From contig JAUWMM010000127.1 of assembly GCA_030613145.1 (NCBI GenBank), forward strand, positions 1 through 6,053: 6,053 nucleotides of DNA. The letters are read 5' to 3'. A program made the position numbers and the translations under genes. This document shows, one piece after another, positions 1-5,619 of the stretch; the stretch's first letter is position 1; every line of letters starts with the position of its first letter. This stretch comes from Desulfobacterales bacterium. GTDB taxonomy: Bacteria; Desulfobacterota; Desulfobacteria; Desulfobacterales; C00003060. The notes beneath the pieces are model-generated. The model ran no database searches. It saw only the letters and a list, made by a program, of their open reading frames with translations, and was not told the DNA's origin.

Positions 1-1
1 T

Positions 2-169
2 ACGGTCCAGCTGAAGGAAGGGGTCTCCGTCGAGGCGGCGGCAGGGGCCGTCGAGGCGGCCGCGGTCGCCCGTGGTGAAATGAATCTCCCCGCAGCTTGC
101 TGCGTGGAGATCATGAAAACCCCAAAAATCGAAAACTCCTATTCTGCTAACATTTCGACACCATTATGA
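2..169 (+). CDS. possible 3' end of an unidentified gene, cut by the left edge
   Basis: The first ~80 bases are far richer in G and C than what follows. Two plus-strand frames are open from the edge. The frame starting at base 2 runs to a TGA at 167-169 and reads as an Ala/Val/Glu-rich helix (VEAA twice, from a 13-base direct repeat at 27-39 and 48-60). Its third codon positions are mostly G or C and its second positions are about half, which is the pattern expected of coding DNA. It would, however, read through the palindrome at 80-114. The frame starting at base 1 ends at TGA 76-78 with an Arg/Gly-rich tail (GRGRRGGRGRPW), stopping just before the palindrome. The minus strand is also open here, with a Pro/Ala/Thr-rich reading. 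I recognise no family and cannot decide between the frames from so short a piece. Confidence 0.25.
   Translation, partial: TVQLKEGVSVEAAAGAVEAAAVARGEMNLPAACCVEIMKTPKIENSYSANISTPL
80..114. repeat. REP-like imperfect palindrome (extragenic hairpin)
   Basis: The arms ATCTCCCCGCAG (84-95) and CTGCGTGGAGAT (100-111) pair over 12 positions with one C/T mismatch and a CTTG loop. The outer bases 80-82 and 112-114 extend the stem across a bulged A. No T-tract follows on either strand, so it is not a classic intrinsic terminator. It does lie between a possible gene end from the left and the end of the minus-strand gene at 189. Its shape, GC-rich on AT-rich flanks, resembles dispersed REP elements. Whether it is dispersed cannot be seen from one copy. 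Confidence 0.55.
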
Positions 170-188
170 AATGGTTTGTGGAGCCAAC

Positions 189-677
189 CTATTCTTGAAT
201 CATCTTTCCTTTCATGGGCCTTTTGCGTTCCTGCTGTTTGTTCATTTGATGCTTTCGATGATTACGAAATTCCGTTTTGAGTTGCCGGTATCGGTCAAGG
301 CCCAGTAACTTTCTTACCTCAACCAGAAATCTAAATCGTTCATTGCTTAGTTTATCGCGGGCAGAGTCAAGTTTCTTGTACTGATCCATGCAGGCAGACG
401 CATCAAAATTCTGTTGGTCAAGAATTATCGCCAACTCAAGCTCTTCCTTTTTCACATTGCTCTTGAGATCAATCATTCGCCGTCGGCTTTGTACAAACAG
501 GTCGTCAAGTTTTTGCTGTTCCTCACTGGTCAGAACAAGAGTTTTCAGCACTTCCGGCATTCGCCACCATTTGCCCCCGGGGATTTTCAATTGTGCCATT
601 TCACCAGGTCCCTTGGCAAAGACAATACCTGATGTTGTAAAAAAACAAATCAGCGCAAAAATCATCACTTTTTTCAT
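189..677 (-). CDS. Spy/CpxP-like periplasmic helical protein (LTxxQ family)
   Basis: This is a 162-residue protein with a Sec signal peptide (basic MKK, hydrophobic core to residue ~20, likely cleavage after VFA at 19-21). The mature part is charged and almost wholly helical. LTSEEQQKL at 49-57 matches the LTxxQ motif that defines Spy/CpxP/ZraP-type proteins, and LGLDRYRQL at 125-133 sits where a second such motif is expected. The C-terminal ~25 residues are strongly basic. Family members act in the periplasm as small chaperones or stress and metal sensors. This one is assigned by motif and layout only. The start is well supported: AAGGAGG lies 5 bases before the ATG. A 43-codon ORF ends 20 bases upstream on the same strand, so the two could be co-transcribed. 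A metal-binding role is not indicated, because there is no His/Cys-rich segment. Confidence 0.8.
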   Translation of the reverse strand: MKKVMIFALICFFTTSGIVFAKGPGEMAQLKIPGGKWWRMPEVLKTLVLTSEEQQKLDDLFVQSRRRMIDLKSNVKKEELELAIILDQQNFDASACMDQYKKLDSARDKLSNERFRFLVEVRKLLGLDRYRQLKTEFRNHRKHQMNKQQERKRPMKGKMIQE

Positions 678-697
678 TTGTACCTCCTTATTGGTTT

Positions 698-829
698 TTA
701 GTTAGTGCCCATCCACGAATCGAAAAACCTTAGAATTTCATCAAAATAAATACCATCATGCTCTGCGGAACTATCTGAATAAAGGACCACCAGGAGCTTA
801 TTCGTAAAGGCCTGTATTTTAATCATCAT
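698..829 (-). CDS. small hypothetical protein (43 codons) upstream of the Spy-like gene
   Basis: An ATG at 829-827 opens a 43-codon frame that ends in TAA at 700-698, 20 bases before the start of the Spy-like gene, whose ribosome binding site lies in that gap. The product (MMIKIQAFTNKLL at the start, DEILRFFDSWMGTN at the end) has a protein-like composition: a hydrophobic LLVVLY strand, an acidic middle and an aromatic, amphipathic C-terminus. It has no signal peptide or known motif, and I recognise no family. There is no clear Shine-Dalgarno sequence before the ATG. The frame is open a little further upstream, to a TAG at 856-854. It may therefore be the back half of a longer gene broken by a frameshift near 848-854 (see findings). 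The evidence is its position, strand and composition, not homology. Confidence 0.4.
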   Translation of the reverse strand: MMIKIQAFTNKLLVVLYSDSSAEHDGIYFDEILRFFDSWMGTN

Positions 830-895
830 CTGCTGGTTTTTATGGTGTTTTTCCTATATGACGAATGAAACCGTCATTTAGTCTACAACGATTAA

Positions 896-917
896 TACAT
901 GTGCCGGCACAAATGTA
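896..917. promoter_or_regulatory. inverted repeat, possible operator
   Basis: A perfect 10-base palindrome GTGCCGGCAC (901-910) is flanked by TACAT (896-900) and ATGTA (913-917), which also pair, with two extra A bases on one side. The GC core stands out in AT-rich DNA between divergent genes, as a dimeric repressor site would. It lies about 75 bases before the start of the plus-strand gene. No regulator is encoded in the window. Confidence 0.35.
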
Positions 918-922
918 ATTCA

Positions 923-938
923 TGGCATTAATAATGCG
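923..938 (+). promoter_or_regulatory. weak sigma-54-like -24/-12 element
   Basis: TGGCAT-TAATA-ATGCG has the GG and GC dinucleotides at the exact 10-base separation required of a -24/-12 promoter (consensus TGGCAC-N5-TTGCA). It departs from consensus at TTGC, having ATGC. It would start transcription about 40 bases before the FMN-barrel gene. Such matches occur by chance, so this is only a candidate. Confidence 0.25.
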
Positions 939-990
939 TCTTTGGTATTTATGCTATAGGTTTTTCGTGGTAAATAAATAGAGCAATAAT

Positions 991-1602
991 ATGAAGAAAA
1001 AAAAAGGGAAATGGGATACTCTTGATGGAATCTTGAATGAGATTTGGTCAATGCTTAAACGAGGAGTCACTCATTTCAATGATCCCTTTCATTGGCCGGT
1101 TTTAGGAACAACAGGAAAAAGTGGCTGTAGTCTACGTACTGTTATCCTTCGGCAGTTGATATTACCCGATCGGATTCTTGTTTGCCATACGGATGATAGG
1201 GCAACTAAAGTTCAAGAGATATGTAATTCTAATAAAGTGAGTTGGCTTTTTTATCACCCGGAATCGAAAGTTCAACTAAGAATATCAGGGCAGGCAAAAT
1301 TACATACGGATGATAAATTCGCTGACGATCAATGGGCTGCTACCAAAATAGCGAGTCGTTTCAATTACTGTGCTACTCAACCTCCCGGTACACCTATTGA
1401 CAAGCCATCATCCGGATTACCCGATTTTCTGCTCAATAAAATTCCAACACTATTAGAAACCGAAAGAGGTCGTAAAAATTTTATGGCAATTGCTTGTAGA
1501 ATTGATTCTATAGATTGGTTGATGTTGAGAGCACTGGGGCATCGGCGAGCTCGATTTGATTGGGATGAAAACAGGCTGAGCGCTACATGGCTTATTCCGT
1601 AG
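991..1602 (+). CDS. pyridoxamine 5'-phosphate oxidase family protein (FMN-binding split barrel)
   Basis: This 203-residue protein has no signal peptide and is presumably a cytoplasmic flavoprotein. The order of landmarks follows the PNPOx-like/Alr4036 family. It opens with a helix (DTLDGILNEIWSML, 9-22). DPFHWPVLGT follows at 31-40, then RTVILR at 49-54. TDDRATK at 67-73 corresponds to the FMN-phosphate-binding segment. SWLFYHPESKVQLRISGQA at 84-102 is the central strand pair, and DWLMLRALGHRRARFDW at 175-191 precedes a terminal WLIP. True PdxH usually ends in an R-L-x-P element that binds the substrate phosphate. Here the ending is NRLSATWLIP, so the substrate is unknown and PLP synthesis should not be assumed. 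The ATG lacks a clear ribosome binding site and is followed by an A9 run. Codons are visibly more AT-rich than in the genes to the right, which is compatible with a different origin. The gene appears monocistronic. Confidence 0.85.
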   Translation: MKKKKGKWDTLDGILNEIWSMLKRGVTHFNDPFHWPVLGTTGKSGCSLRTVILRQLILPDRILVCHTDDRATKVQEICNSNKVSWLFYHPESKVQLRISGQAKLHTDDKFADDQWAATKIASRFNYCATQPPGTPIDKPSSGLPDFLLNKIPTLLETERGRKNFMAIACRIDSIDWLMLRALGHRRARFDWDENRLSATWLIP

Positions 1603-1604
1603 TT

Positions 1605-1640
1605 CACGACCAGGTAGGGTTCGTGCTTTAAGTTTTTTCT
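1605..1640 (+). terminator. probable rho-independent terminator of the FMN-barrel gene
   Basis: CACGACC (1605-1611) pairs with GGTTCGTG (1618-1625) with one bulged T and an AGGTAG loop, starting two bases after the stop codon. A six-T run lies at 1633-1638. The seven-base offset between stem and T-tract makes it weaker than a textbook terminator. Confidence 0.45.
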
Positions 1641-1705
1641 TGAGGTTTCGTCAAATTGGTAATACACGGTAAATGTCGGGGTTTAAAAACGGGACATTAT
1701 AACAA

Positions 1706-1711
1706 GGGAGG
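1706..1711 (+). promoter_or_regulatory. ribosome binding site that fixes the start at 1719
   Basis: GGGAGG lies seven bases before ATG 1719. The same frame is open back to a TTG at 1656, but that start has no Shine-Dalgarno sequence and would put 21 polar residues ahead of a clean signal peptide. The ATG at 1719 is therefore preferred. Confidence 0.8.
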
Positions 1712-1718
1712 TGCACTG

Positions 1719-2204
1719 ATGAACAAAGGAACGAAGGCACTGGCATTGGTTGCAGCACTGGCCGCCATACTAATGCTCCCTGCGCTGCCGGCAGGCGCAC
1801 AGGACAAACAGTCGGCCAACATGGAGATCGTTCGCGAGGCGATCCAGGCGAACAAGAAACTGCTCATTGCTCAGAACATGGGCCTGACGGAATCAGAGGC
1901 CAACGCCTTCTGGCCGGTTTACGATAGGTACCAGGAGGCGCTCGGGAAGATCAATGAGCGAAAGGCGAAGCTGATTGCTGACTATGCGAAAGAATACCAA
2001 ACGCTCTCTGATCAGAAAGGGCAGCAGCTTCTGGAAGAGACTTTGGCGATCGAAGAGGAAATGATCAAGCTTAAGAAATCCTATTTGAGCAAGTTCAATC
2101 CTGTCTTACCGGCTAAGAAGGTGGCCAGGTACTATCAGCTGGAAAACAAGATTCAAGCACTGATCGGCTTTGATCTCGCTAACAGGATACCGCTTGTCAA
2201 GTAG
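1719..2204 (+). CDS. secreted helical protein, Spy-like in layout, function unknown
   Basis: This is a 161-residue protein with a signal peptide (MNKGTK, an Ala/Leu core at 7-24, AxA cleavage near residue 27). The mature region is strongly helical and charged. LTESEANAFWPVYDRY at 56-71 resembles an LTxxQ-type helix start, followed by a long Lys/Glu-rich coiled stretch (75-122). A conserved-looking end follows: LPAKKVARYYQLENKI at 130-145 and LANRIPLV at 153-160. I know this pattern from uncharacterised periplasmic proteins of Proteobacteria in which RYYQ-ENK and IPLV recur, but I cannot name a domain. A chaperone-like or envelope-stress role is inferred only from fold and location. It sits 28 bases before the lipoprotein gene on the same strand, with a good ribosome binding site, so the two form a likely operon ended by the terminator at 2483. 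Confidence 0.75.
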   Translation: MNKGTKALALVAALAAILMLPALPAGAQDKQSANMEIVREAIQANKKLLIAQNMGLTESEANAFWPVYDRYQEALGKINERKAKLIADYAKEYQTLSDQKGQQLLEETLAIEEEMIKLKKSYLSKFNPVLPAKKVARYYQLENKIQALIGFDLANRIPLVK

Positions 2205-2232
2205 TAGATTGTGTTAAAGGAGGTGAACAATC

Positions 2233-2469
2233 ATGCGAATGGTGGTCGTCATAGCTCTTGTTTTTGTGATGATGGGTGTTGGCTGTGCCAGCTACTACAA
2301 GGTGACTGAAATAGGTTCCGGCAAAACCTACTTCACACAAGACATCGACCGAAACCGAGACGGCAGCATCCTATTCAAGGATGAAGGCTCTCACAGCACT
2401 GTCACTTTACAATCATCAGAAGTTCTGGAAATCTCAAAGGACGAATTTAAGGAGAACACAGGAAAGTAG
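2233..2469 (+). CDS. small lipoprotein, YgdI/YgdR (DUF903)-like
   Basis: This is a 78-residue protein with a hydrophobic signal and a lipobox-like GVGC ending at Cys18. Position -3 is Gly instead of the usual Leu, so the lipobox is degenerate. Ala at +2 would favour sorting to the outer membrane under the Lol rule. The mature ~60 residues (SYYKVTEIGSGKTYFTQDID, then a Gly/Ser-rich turn, FKD, and VTLQSSEVLEISKDEF at 57-72) read as a small beta-rich domain. The SGKTY and TLQSSEV-I-K signatures recall DUF903 lipoproteins such as E. coli YgdI and YgdR, whose function is unknown. AAGGAGGTGA, a near-perfect ribosome binding site, precedes the ATG by six bases. The gene lies directly before a strong terminator and is the second gene of a two-gene unit. 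Confidence 0.75.
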   Translation: MRMVVVIALVFVMMGVGCASYYKVTEIGSGKTYFTQDIDRNRDGSILFKDEGSHSTVTLQSSEVLEISKDEFKENTGK

Positions 2470-2482
2470 CCATCCTGGACGA

Positions 2483-2512
2483 AGCAGGGTCACGAATGGC
2501 CCTGCTTTTTTC
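2483..2512 (+). terminator. rho-independent terminator
   Basis: AGCAGGG (2483-2489) and CCCTGCT (2500-2506) form a perfect 7-bp stem with a 10-base loop and run straight into a T-tract (2506-2511). It begins 13 bases after the lipoprotein stop codon and ends the plus-strand unit. On the opposite strand no T-tract follows the stem, so it acts mainly in the plus direction. Confidence 0.9.
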
Positions 2513-2549
2513 CTGCGTTTCCAAATTTCCTACGCAGGGCCTTTGGCCC
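2513..2549. repeat. two overlapping short hairpins after the terminator
   Basis: CTGCGT (2513-2518) pairs with ACGCAG (2532-2537). GGGCC (2537-2541) pairs with GGCCC (2545-2549) around a TTT loop. The two stems share base 2537, so they would compete or stack. They lie in the convergent spacer and have no T-tract. Confidence 0.4.
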
Positions 2550-2588
2550 AAAAGTGTTGATCGCTGCTTCTATCTGAATGTAATAAGA

Positions 2589-2644
2589 TCCCGTTTCCAA
2601 CAAGCATGTTGAGAAGCCGTTGATATTTACACTGGAAATCGGGA
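2589..2644 (-). repeat. long-range inverted repeat, possible 3' structure of the cytochrome operon
   Basis: TCCCGTTTCCA (2589-2599) is complementary to TGGAAATCGGGA (2633-2644) with one bulged base. The loop contains a nested CAACA/TGTTG stem at 2598-2611 that competes for two bases. It lies 25 bases past the stop of the minus-strand cytochrome gene. The minus-strand sequence that follows is TCTTATT, a poor T-tract. It may protect or terminate the transcript, but this is uncertain. Confidence 0.35.
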
Positions 2645-2653
2645 ATCCGTGGC

Positions 2654-2671
2654 AGCCTATGATCATATGCT
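2654..2671. repeat. 18-base near-perfect palindrome at the cytochrome stop codon
   Basis: AGCcTATGATCATAtGCT has a perfect 10-base core (2658-2667), one mismatched pair, and outer AGC/GCT. It overlaps the TAG stop of the cytochrome gene. It is too short-looped for a hairpin of the core, so a DNA-level palindrome is more likely than an RNA structure. Confidence 0.35.
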
Positions 2672-4979
2672 ACTCGTCATGGAGATGCCTCATCAGGGAT
2701 TTGAGTAGTTGGTGCCCCATTGGGCGATCAGGATGTTTTGCCACCATTTGTCTAGCGATGTGTTCTGCTTTTTCCAATTGCCCCCTTTTTATGTAGTGAT
2801 CAGCCAGCGCGTAGAGATAATCCATGTTGTCGGGAGCCCGCTCGAGTGCTCCCCGCAGCGCTGCTTCGGCTTCCGCATTTCGCTTCAGGTATTGCAGGAC
2901 TAATCCCAAATTATACTGAATACGGTGTCGTTTTGGCAGCCCTTTTGCCGCACTATCTAAGAATTCTGCTGCTTCTGCATATTGCTTCATCTCCGCTATC
3001 AGGAGCCCCAGGGAATAGCTAACCTCGTAGACCTTAGGGAAGGCTTCTACTACCTCACGAAGCAAGACTTCCGCTCGATCGTTGTCTCCCCGTTCATTGT
3101 ACAACATGGCCATGTTCACCTTGGCTGGGTAAAACAGGTCATCAATACGGATGGCCGCCTCATAATTCCGGATGGCCTCTTCCGGCCGATTCAGAGCAGT
3201 ATAGAGATTGCCCAAGTTGTAGCGTCCAGAGGCGAAGTCTGCTGAATACTCCATGGACCTTTCAAATTCGTGAAGAGCGGCTCGGAAAATCTCTTGTTGG
3301 TCAGAAGACAATTGCTTTGCAGGGCTTCCCGCTAACCTTAGAGCAGCTTCCATGCGGACAGCTTTGACGGGATGGTAGAGGAATGGCCCAATCACCCTTG
3401 CGAGAGCCTTTTCGTCTCCGAGGCTCAGTCTGTCGATAGCTGTTCGACAGATGAGGGCTTCATCATCCACTAACGCAGTCTTGAACGCCTGAGTTGTGTC
3501 ATCTCCAGGATATGCCTCCAAGAGGCCTATAGCCGTAGCCCGAACAATGACGGGATAGAGAGGATCCCCTACGAGCCGTATCAATTCCTTACGGGCTTCG
3601 GGCAGCCTCTTTCGCCCTGCCTCAATGACCGTAGCATAATGGGGCCTGCGGCCAGGACCGTACCATTTTGTGATCCACTCGTCTGACCATTTGTCGGTCT
3701 TGTCAACGTGACAGCGGTTACATGCATTGGGGGTAGTCAGTTTCGTACTAAGGTCAGGGCGTGGAATGCGAATGCTGTGGTCTGGCCGGTAATCGATGAC
3801 CATGTATTTACGGCCAGGCATGTGGCATTGCACACAATCGGCACCAGTGCCAACCTCAAAGAGCATCTTGCCATCAGAAGATTTGATAGGTTCGCCTTCT
3901 TCTCCCTTCTTCTTATGAAAGTGGTGCCTCTTGGTATCGTACTCACCGGCCCGATGGCACTGAAGACAGAGATCGTTGCCCTCCTTCAGGAGTTTTACGC
4001 TGTGCACATCGTGGCAGTCGCTGCAGCGCACATCCCTATGGTACATCTTGCTCTGTGTAAACGATCCATAAACATAGACTTCTTCCAATATTTGTCCGTC
4101 TGGAAAATAAAGGTTCTCGGTGAGAAGTGAAGGCAGTAGGCTGTCAAGTAAATCATGTTCTGCATGGGTATAGTCTCCTAGTGCCGCGCGACGGGCATGA
4201 CATGGTGCACATAACTCCACAAGAGCCCTGGAGCCAAGTTGAGACGTTTTCACCACCAGCTCGTAGTTCTCCACTTGCGGCCTGGCCATGTCCGGCAATT
4301 CCGCCCATGAAACATGGCGTGAACCAGGGCCGTGACAGGCCTCGCAGCCCACGTCGATGTCTGACCATGTGGTTTGATATGTGTCGGAGGGAGGATCGTA
4401 ATTCTTTTTCAGGTTTGTCGAGTGACATTCCGCACACATGCCGTTCCAGTTCTGCCCGGCATTGGTCCAGTAAAGCCAGTCTTTGTAATCAGGCGGTGCG
4501 TCCGGATAAAGATGATACCATTTCTTTTCTTCCACATCCCATGCAATAGGAAGACACTGCCACCGACCCCCGGGAAAAGGGACGAGATACTGCTGGAGGG
4601 GGTACCAGCCAAACGTGTGCGTGATTTCGAATTCACCCATCTCACCTTCCGGACCCCGGGTCAAAACGAAATATCGACTGTCCTTTTGATAGAACCGCGA
4701 CGTGACTCCGTGCATCTCAAACACAGCGTTGGCGAAATCTCCCAGAACCGTCTTTTCGTTCGCCACGTCCATGGCAAGGTCATGGTGGGAATCCAACCAT
4801 TTGTCATATTCTTTCTTGTGGCAGTCCAAACACTTCTTGCTGCCCACAAATTCAGTTATGGGTTGCACAGAGACCTTCTCTTTTTGGGGACGAATGACGG
4901 TTATCTTCAAGAGATAGAAAGGTATCGTCAAAACGATGACGACGGTGGCAAAAAGTCCGGTGAGCTTCCAGCGTCTCAT
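2670..4979 (-). CDS. octahaem cytochrome c with HEAT and TPR repeats
   Basis: The 769-residue protein has an N-terminal membrane segment (residues 7-28), either a signal peptide or an anchor, so the rest is periplasmic. Eight CxxCH haem sites are visible: Cys50, 182, 212, 257, 319, 338, 382 and 420. Several free His between them (65/66, 90, 121, 222, 272/275, 314, 326, 353, 401) could be distal ligands. The haem part resembles the cytochrome c554-type multihaem fold. Residues ~455-555 form helical pairs of HEAT type, and ~580-760 form about five TPR units (for example YNLGNLYTALNRPEEAIRNY at 587-606). It is the last gene of the cyt b-Rieske operon and probably accepts electrons from Rieske, as cytochrome c1 would. 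An in-frame TAA lies 12 bases before the ATG, so this start is the first possible one; GGAGG lies 17 bases away. Exact electron acceptor unknown. Confidence 0.9.
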   Translation of the reverse strand: MRRWKLTGLFATVVIVLTIPFYLLKITVIRPQKEKVSVQPITEFVGSKKCLDCHKKEYDKWLDSHHDLAMDVANEKTVLGDFANAVFEMHGVTSRFYQKDSRYFVLTRGPEGEMGEFEITHTFGWYPLQQYLVPFPGGRWQCLPIAWDVEEKKWYHLYPDAPPDYKDWLYWTNAGQNWNGMCAECHSTNLKKNYDPPSDTYQTTWSDIDVGCEACHGPGSRHVSWAELPDMARPQVENYELVVKTSQLGSRALVELCAPCHARRAALGDYTHAEHDLLDSLLPSLLTENLYFPDGQILEEVYVYGSFTQSKMYHRDVRCSDCHDVHSVKLLKEGNDLCLQCHRAGEYDTKRHHFHKKKGEEGEPIKSSDGKMLFEVGTGADCVQCHMPGRKYMVIDYRPDHSIRIPRPDLSTKLTTPNACNRCHVDKTDKWSDEWITKWYGPGRRPHYATVIEAGRKRLPEARKELIRLVGDPLYPVIVRATAIGLLEAYPGDDTTQAFKTALVDDEALICRTAIDRLSLGDEKALARVIGPFLYHPVKAVRMEAALRLAGSPAKQLSSDQQEIFRAALHEFERSMEYSADFASGRYNLGNLYTALNRPEEAIRNYEAAIRIDDLFYPAKVNMAMLYNERGDNDRAEVLLREVVEAFPKVYEVSYSLGLLIAEMKQYAEAAEFLDSAAKGLPKRHRIQYNLGLVLQYLKRNAEAEAALRGALERAPDNMDYLYALADHYIKRGQLEKAEHIARQMVAKHPDRPMGHQLLKSLMRHLHDE

Positions 4980-4996
4980 GAATGGTAACCGTTAAG

Positions 4997-5001
4997 CCTC
5001 C
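4997..5001 (-). promoter_or_regulatory. distant ribosome binding site before the cytochrome gene
   Basis: On the minus strand GGAGG lies 17 bases before the ATG at 4979, well beyond the usual 5-9. No earlier start is available because of an in-frame TAA, and no nearer purine-rich motif exists. Initiation may be inefficient, which would lower the amount of this large protein relative to Rieske. Confidence 0.4.
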
Positions 5002-5030
5002 AAGCTGTAGCGTCCATTGTGAGAAAGTGG

Positions 5031-5546
5031 TTAGGTTGGATAGACCACCTGTTCTGCCCGAAATTCCGACCTTTTGATGGGTCTGCCGGTATTGACTTTT
5101 ACAATGTTGTTCTCAACAACTACCGGATAGATATCGAGCGCCCGGGGGGCTGGTGGGCTTGTTACCTCCCCATGAATGTCAAAAGCTGACCCATGGCAGG
5201 GACAAGCGAATTTCTTCTCTTTGGCCATCCAAGGAACAGTGCAGCCCAAATGCGTGCATTTTCGGGACACCGCCAAGAAACCCCCATCTTCCAACCGACA
5301 GAGATAAAACTTGCCTCTGACAAAAGCCGTAACCGAATTGGTGGGGAATTTCTCTACGGCACCAGCCTCAACAATGGTTCCAGCATTGCCCACTCCCCGT
5401 GGTTTCCCTGGTCGAAGATATGTCAAGACAAGGCCGACCAACTCCAGCAGGGCAAGCATTCCCAACGCAACCCACAGCTTACTTAAAAACTTTCTTCGGG
5501 GAGACTCGGGTTGATCGTTTTTCTGTTTTTTTACTTCCTTCTTCAT
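5031..5546 (-). CDS. Rieske [2Fe-2S] protein of a quinol-cytochrome c oxidoreductase
   Basis: This 171-residue protein begins with a charged N-terminus, then SPRRKFLSK (15-23), a twin-arginine motif, and an uncleaved-looking membrane helix (24-43): the usual Tat-dependent signal anchor of Rieske proteins. The soluble domain carries CTHLGC (97-102) and CPCHGS (115-120). Cys97, His99, Cys115 and His118 bind the cluster, and Cys102 with Cys117 can form the disulfide typical of the high-potential bc1/b6f type. AFDIHGEVTSPPAPRALDIY (121-140) contains the PP-AP-L 'proline loop' region. It would take one electron from quinol at the cytochrome b Qo site and hand it to a c-type cytochrome. AGGA lies 5-6 bases before the ATG. 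It lies downstream of cytochrome b and upstream of the octahaem gene, the reverse of the common Rieske-then-b order. Confidence 0.93.
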   Translation of the reverse strand: MKKEVKKQKNDQPESPRRKFLSKLWVALGMLALLELVGLVLTYLRPGKPRGVGNAGTIVEAGAVEKFPTNSVTAFVRGKFYLCRLEDGGFLAVSRKCTHLGCTVPWMAKEKKFACPCHGSAFDIHGEVTSPPAPRALDIYPVVVENNIVKVNTGRPIKRSEFRAEQVVYPT

Positions 5547-5603
5547 TCCGTTCCTACCATTTCAGCACTTCCAAGTCCCTATGGCGTTTAATAATGACTT
5601 GTG

Positions 5604-5619
5604 CCTGACACCTGACACC
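5604..5619. repeat. short tandem repeat, 7-base unit CCTGACA
   Basis: CCTGACA occurs twice head to tail and a third unit begins (CC). It lies in the 98-base spacer between cytochrome b and Rieske genes. On the transcribed strand it reads GGTGTCAGGTGTCAGG. It is not part of any ORF and could be a slippage-prone or dispersed motif. Confidence 0.5.

Larger units (their letters stand above)
830..990. promoter_or_regulatory. AT-rich divergent intergenic region
   Basis: This stretch separates the minus-strand small ORF and Spy-like gene from the plus-strand FMN-barrel gene, so it should carry promoters for both directions. It contains a 6-bp hairpin (ATGACG 858-863 with CGTCAT 872-877), a stronger inverted repeat at 896-917 and a sigma-54-like element at 923-938. 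No convincing sigma-70 -35/-10 pair with proper spacing was found on either strand. Confidence 0.4.

Noticed and set aside
388..705. 105-codon plus-strand open frame
   Set aside because: It is antisense to the Spy-like gene, which has a signal peptide, an LTxxQ motif and a strong ribosome binding site. The plus-strand translation is Ser/Arg-rich and has no motif.
721..967. ten-base inverted repeat AGGTTTTTCG (958-967) and its complement (721-730)
   Set aside because: One copy lies inside the small 43-codon ORF, and the word is T-rich in AT-rich DNA, so a shared operator is not supported.
1377..1667. 96-codon minus-strand open frame overlapping the end of the FMN-barrel gene
   Set aside because: Most of it is antisense to the conserved C-terminus of that protein, and it has no ribosome binding site.
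1656..1718. upstream TTG start for the secreted helical protein
   Set aside because: No Shine-Dalgarno sequence, and it would bury the signal peptide. The ATG at 1719 has GGGAGG at ideal spacing.
2495..2611. 38-codon plus-strand frame in the convergent spacer
   Set aside because: Its ATG lies in the loop of the rho-independent terminator and it has no ribosome binding site.
4374..4988. 204-codon plus-strand open frame
   Set aside because: It is antisense to the octahaem cytochrome, whose eight haem motifs and TPR units leave no doubt about the coding strand.
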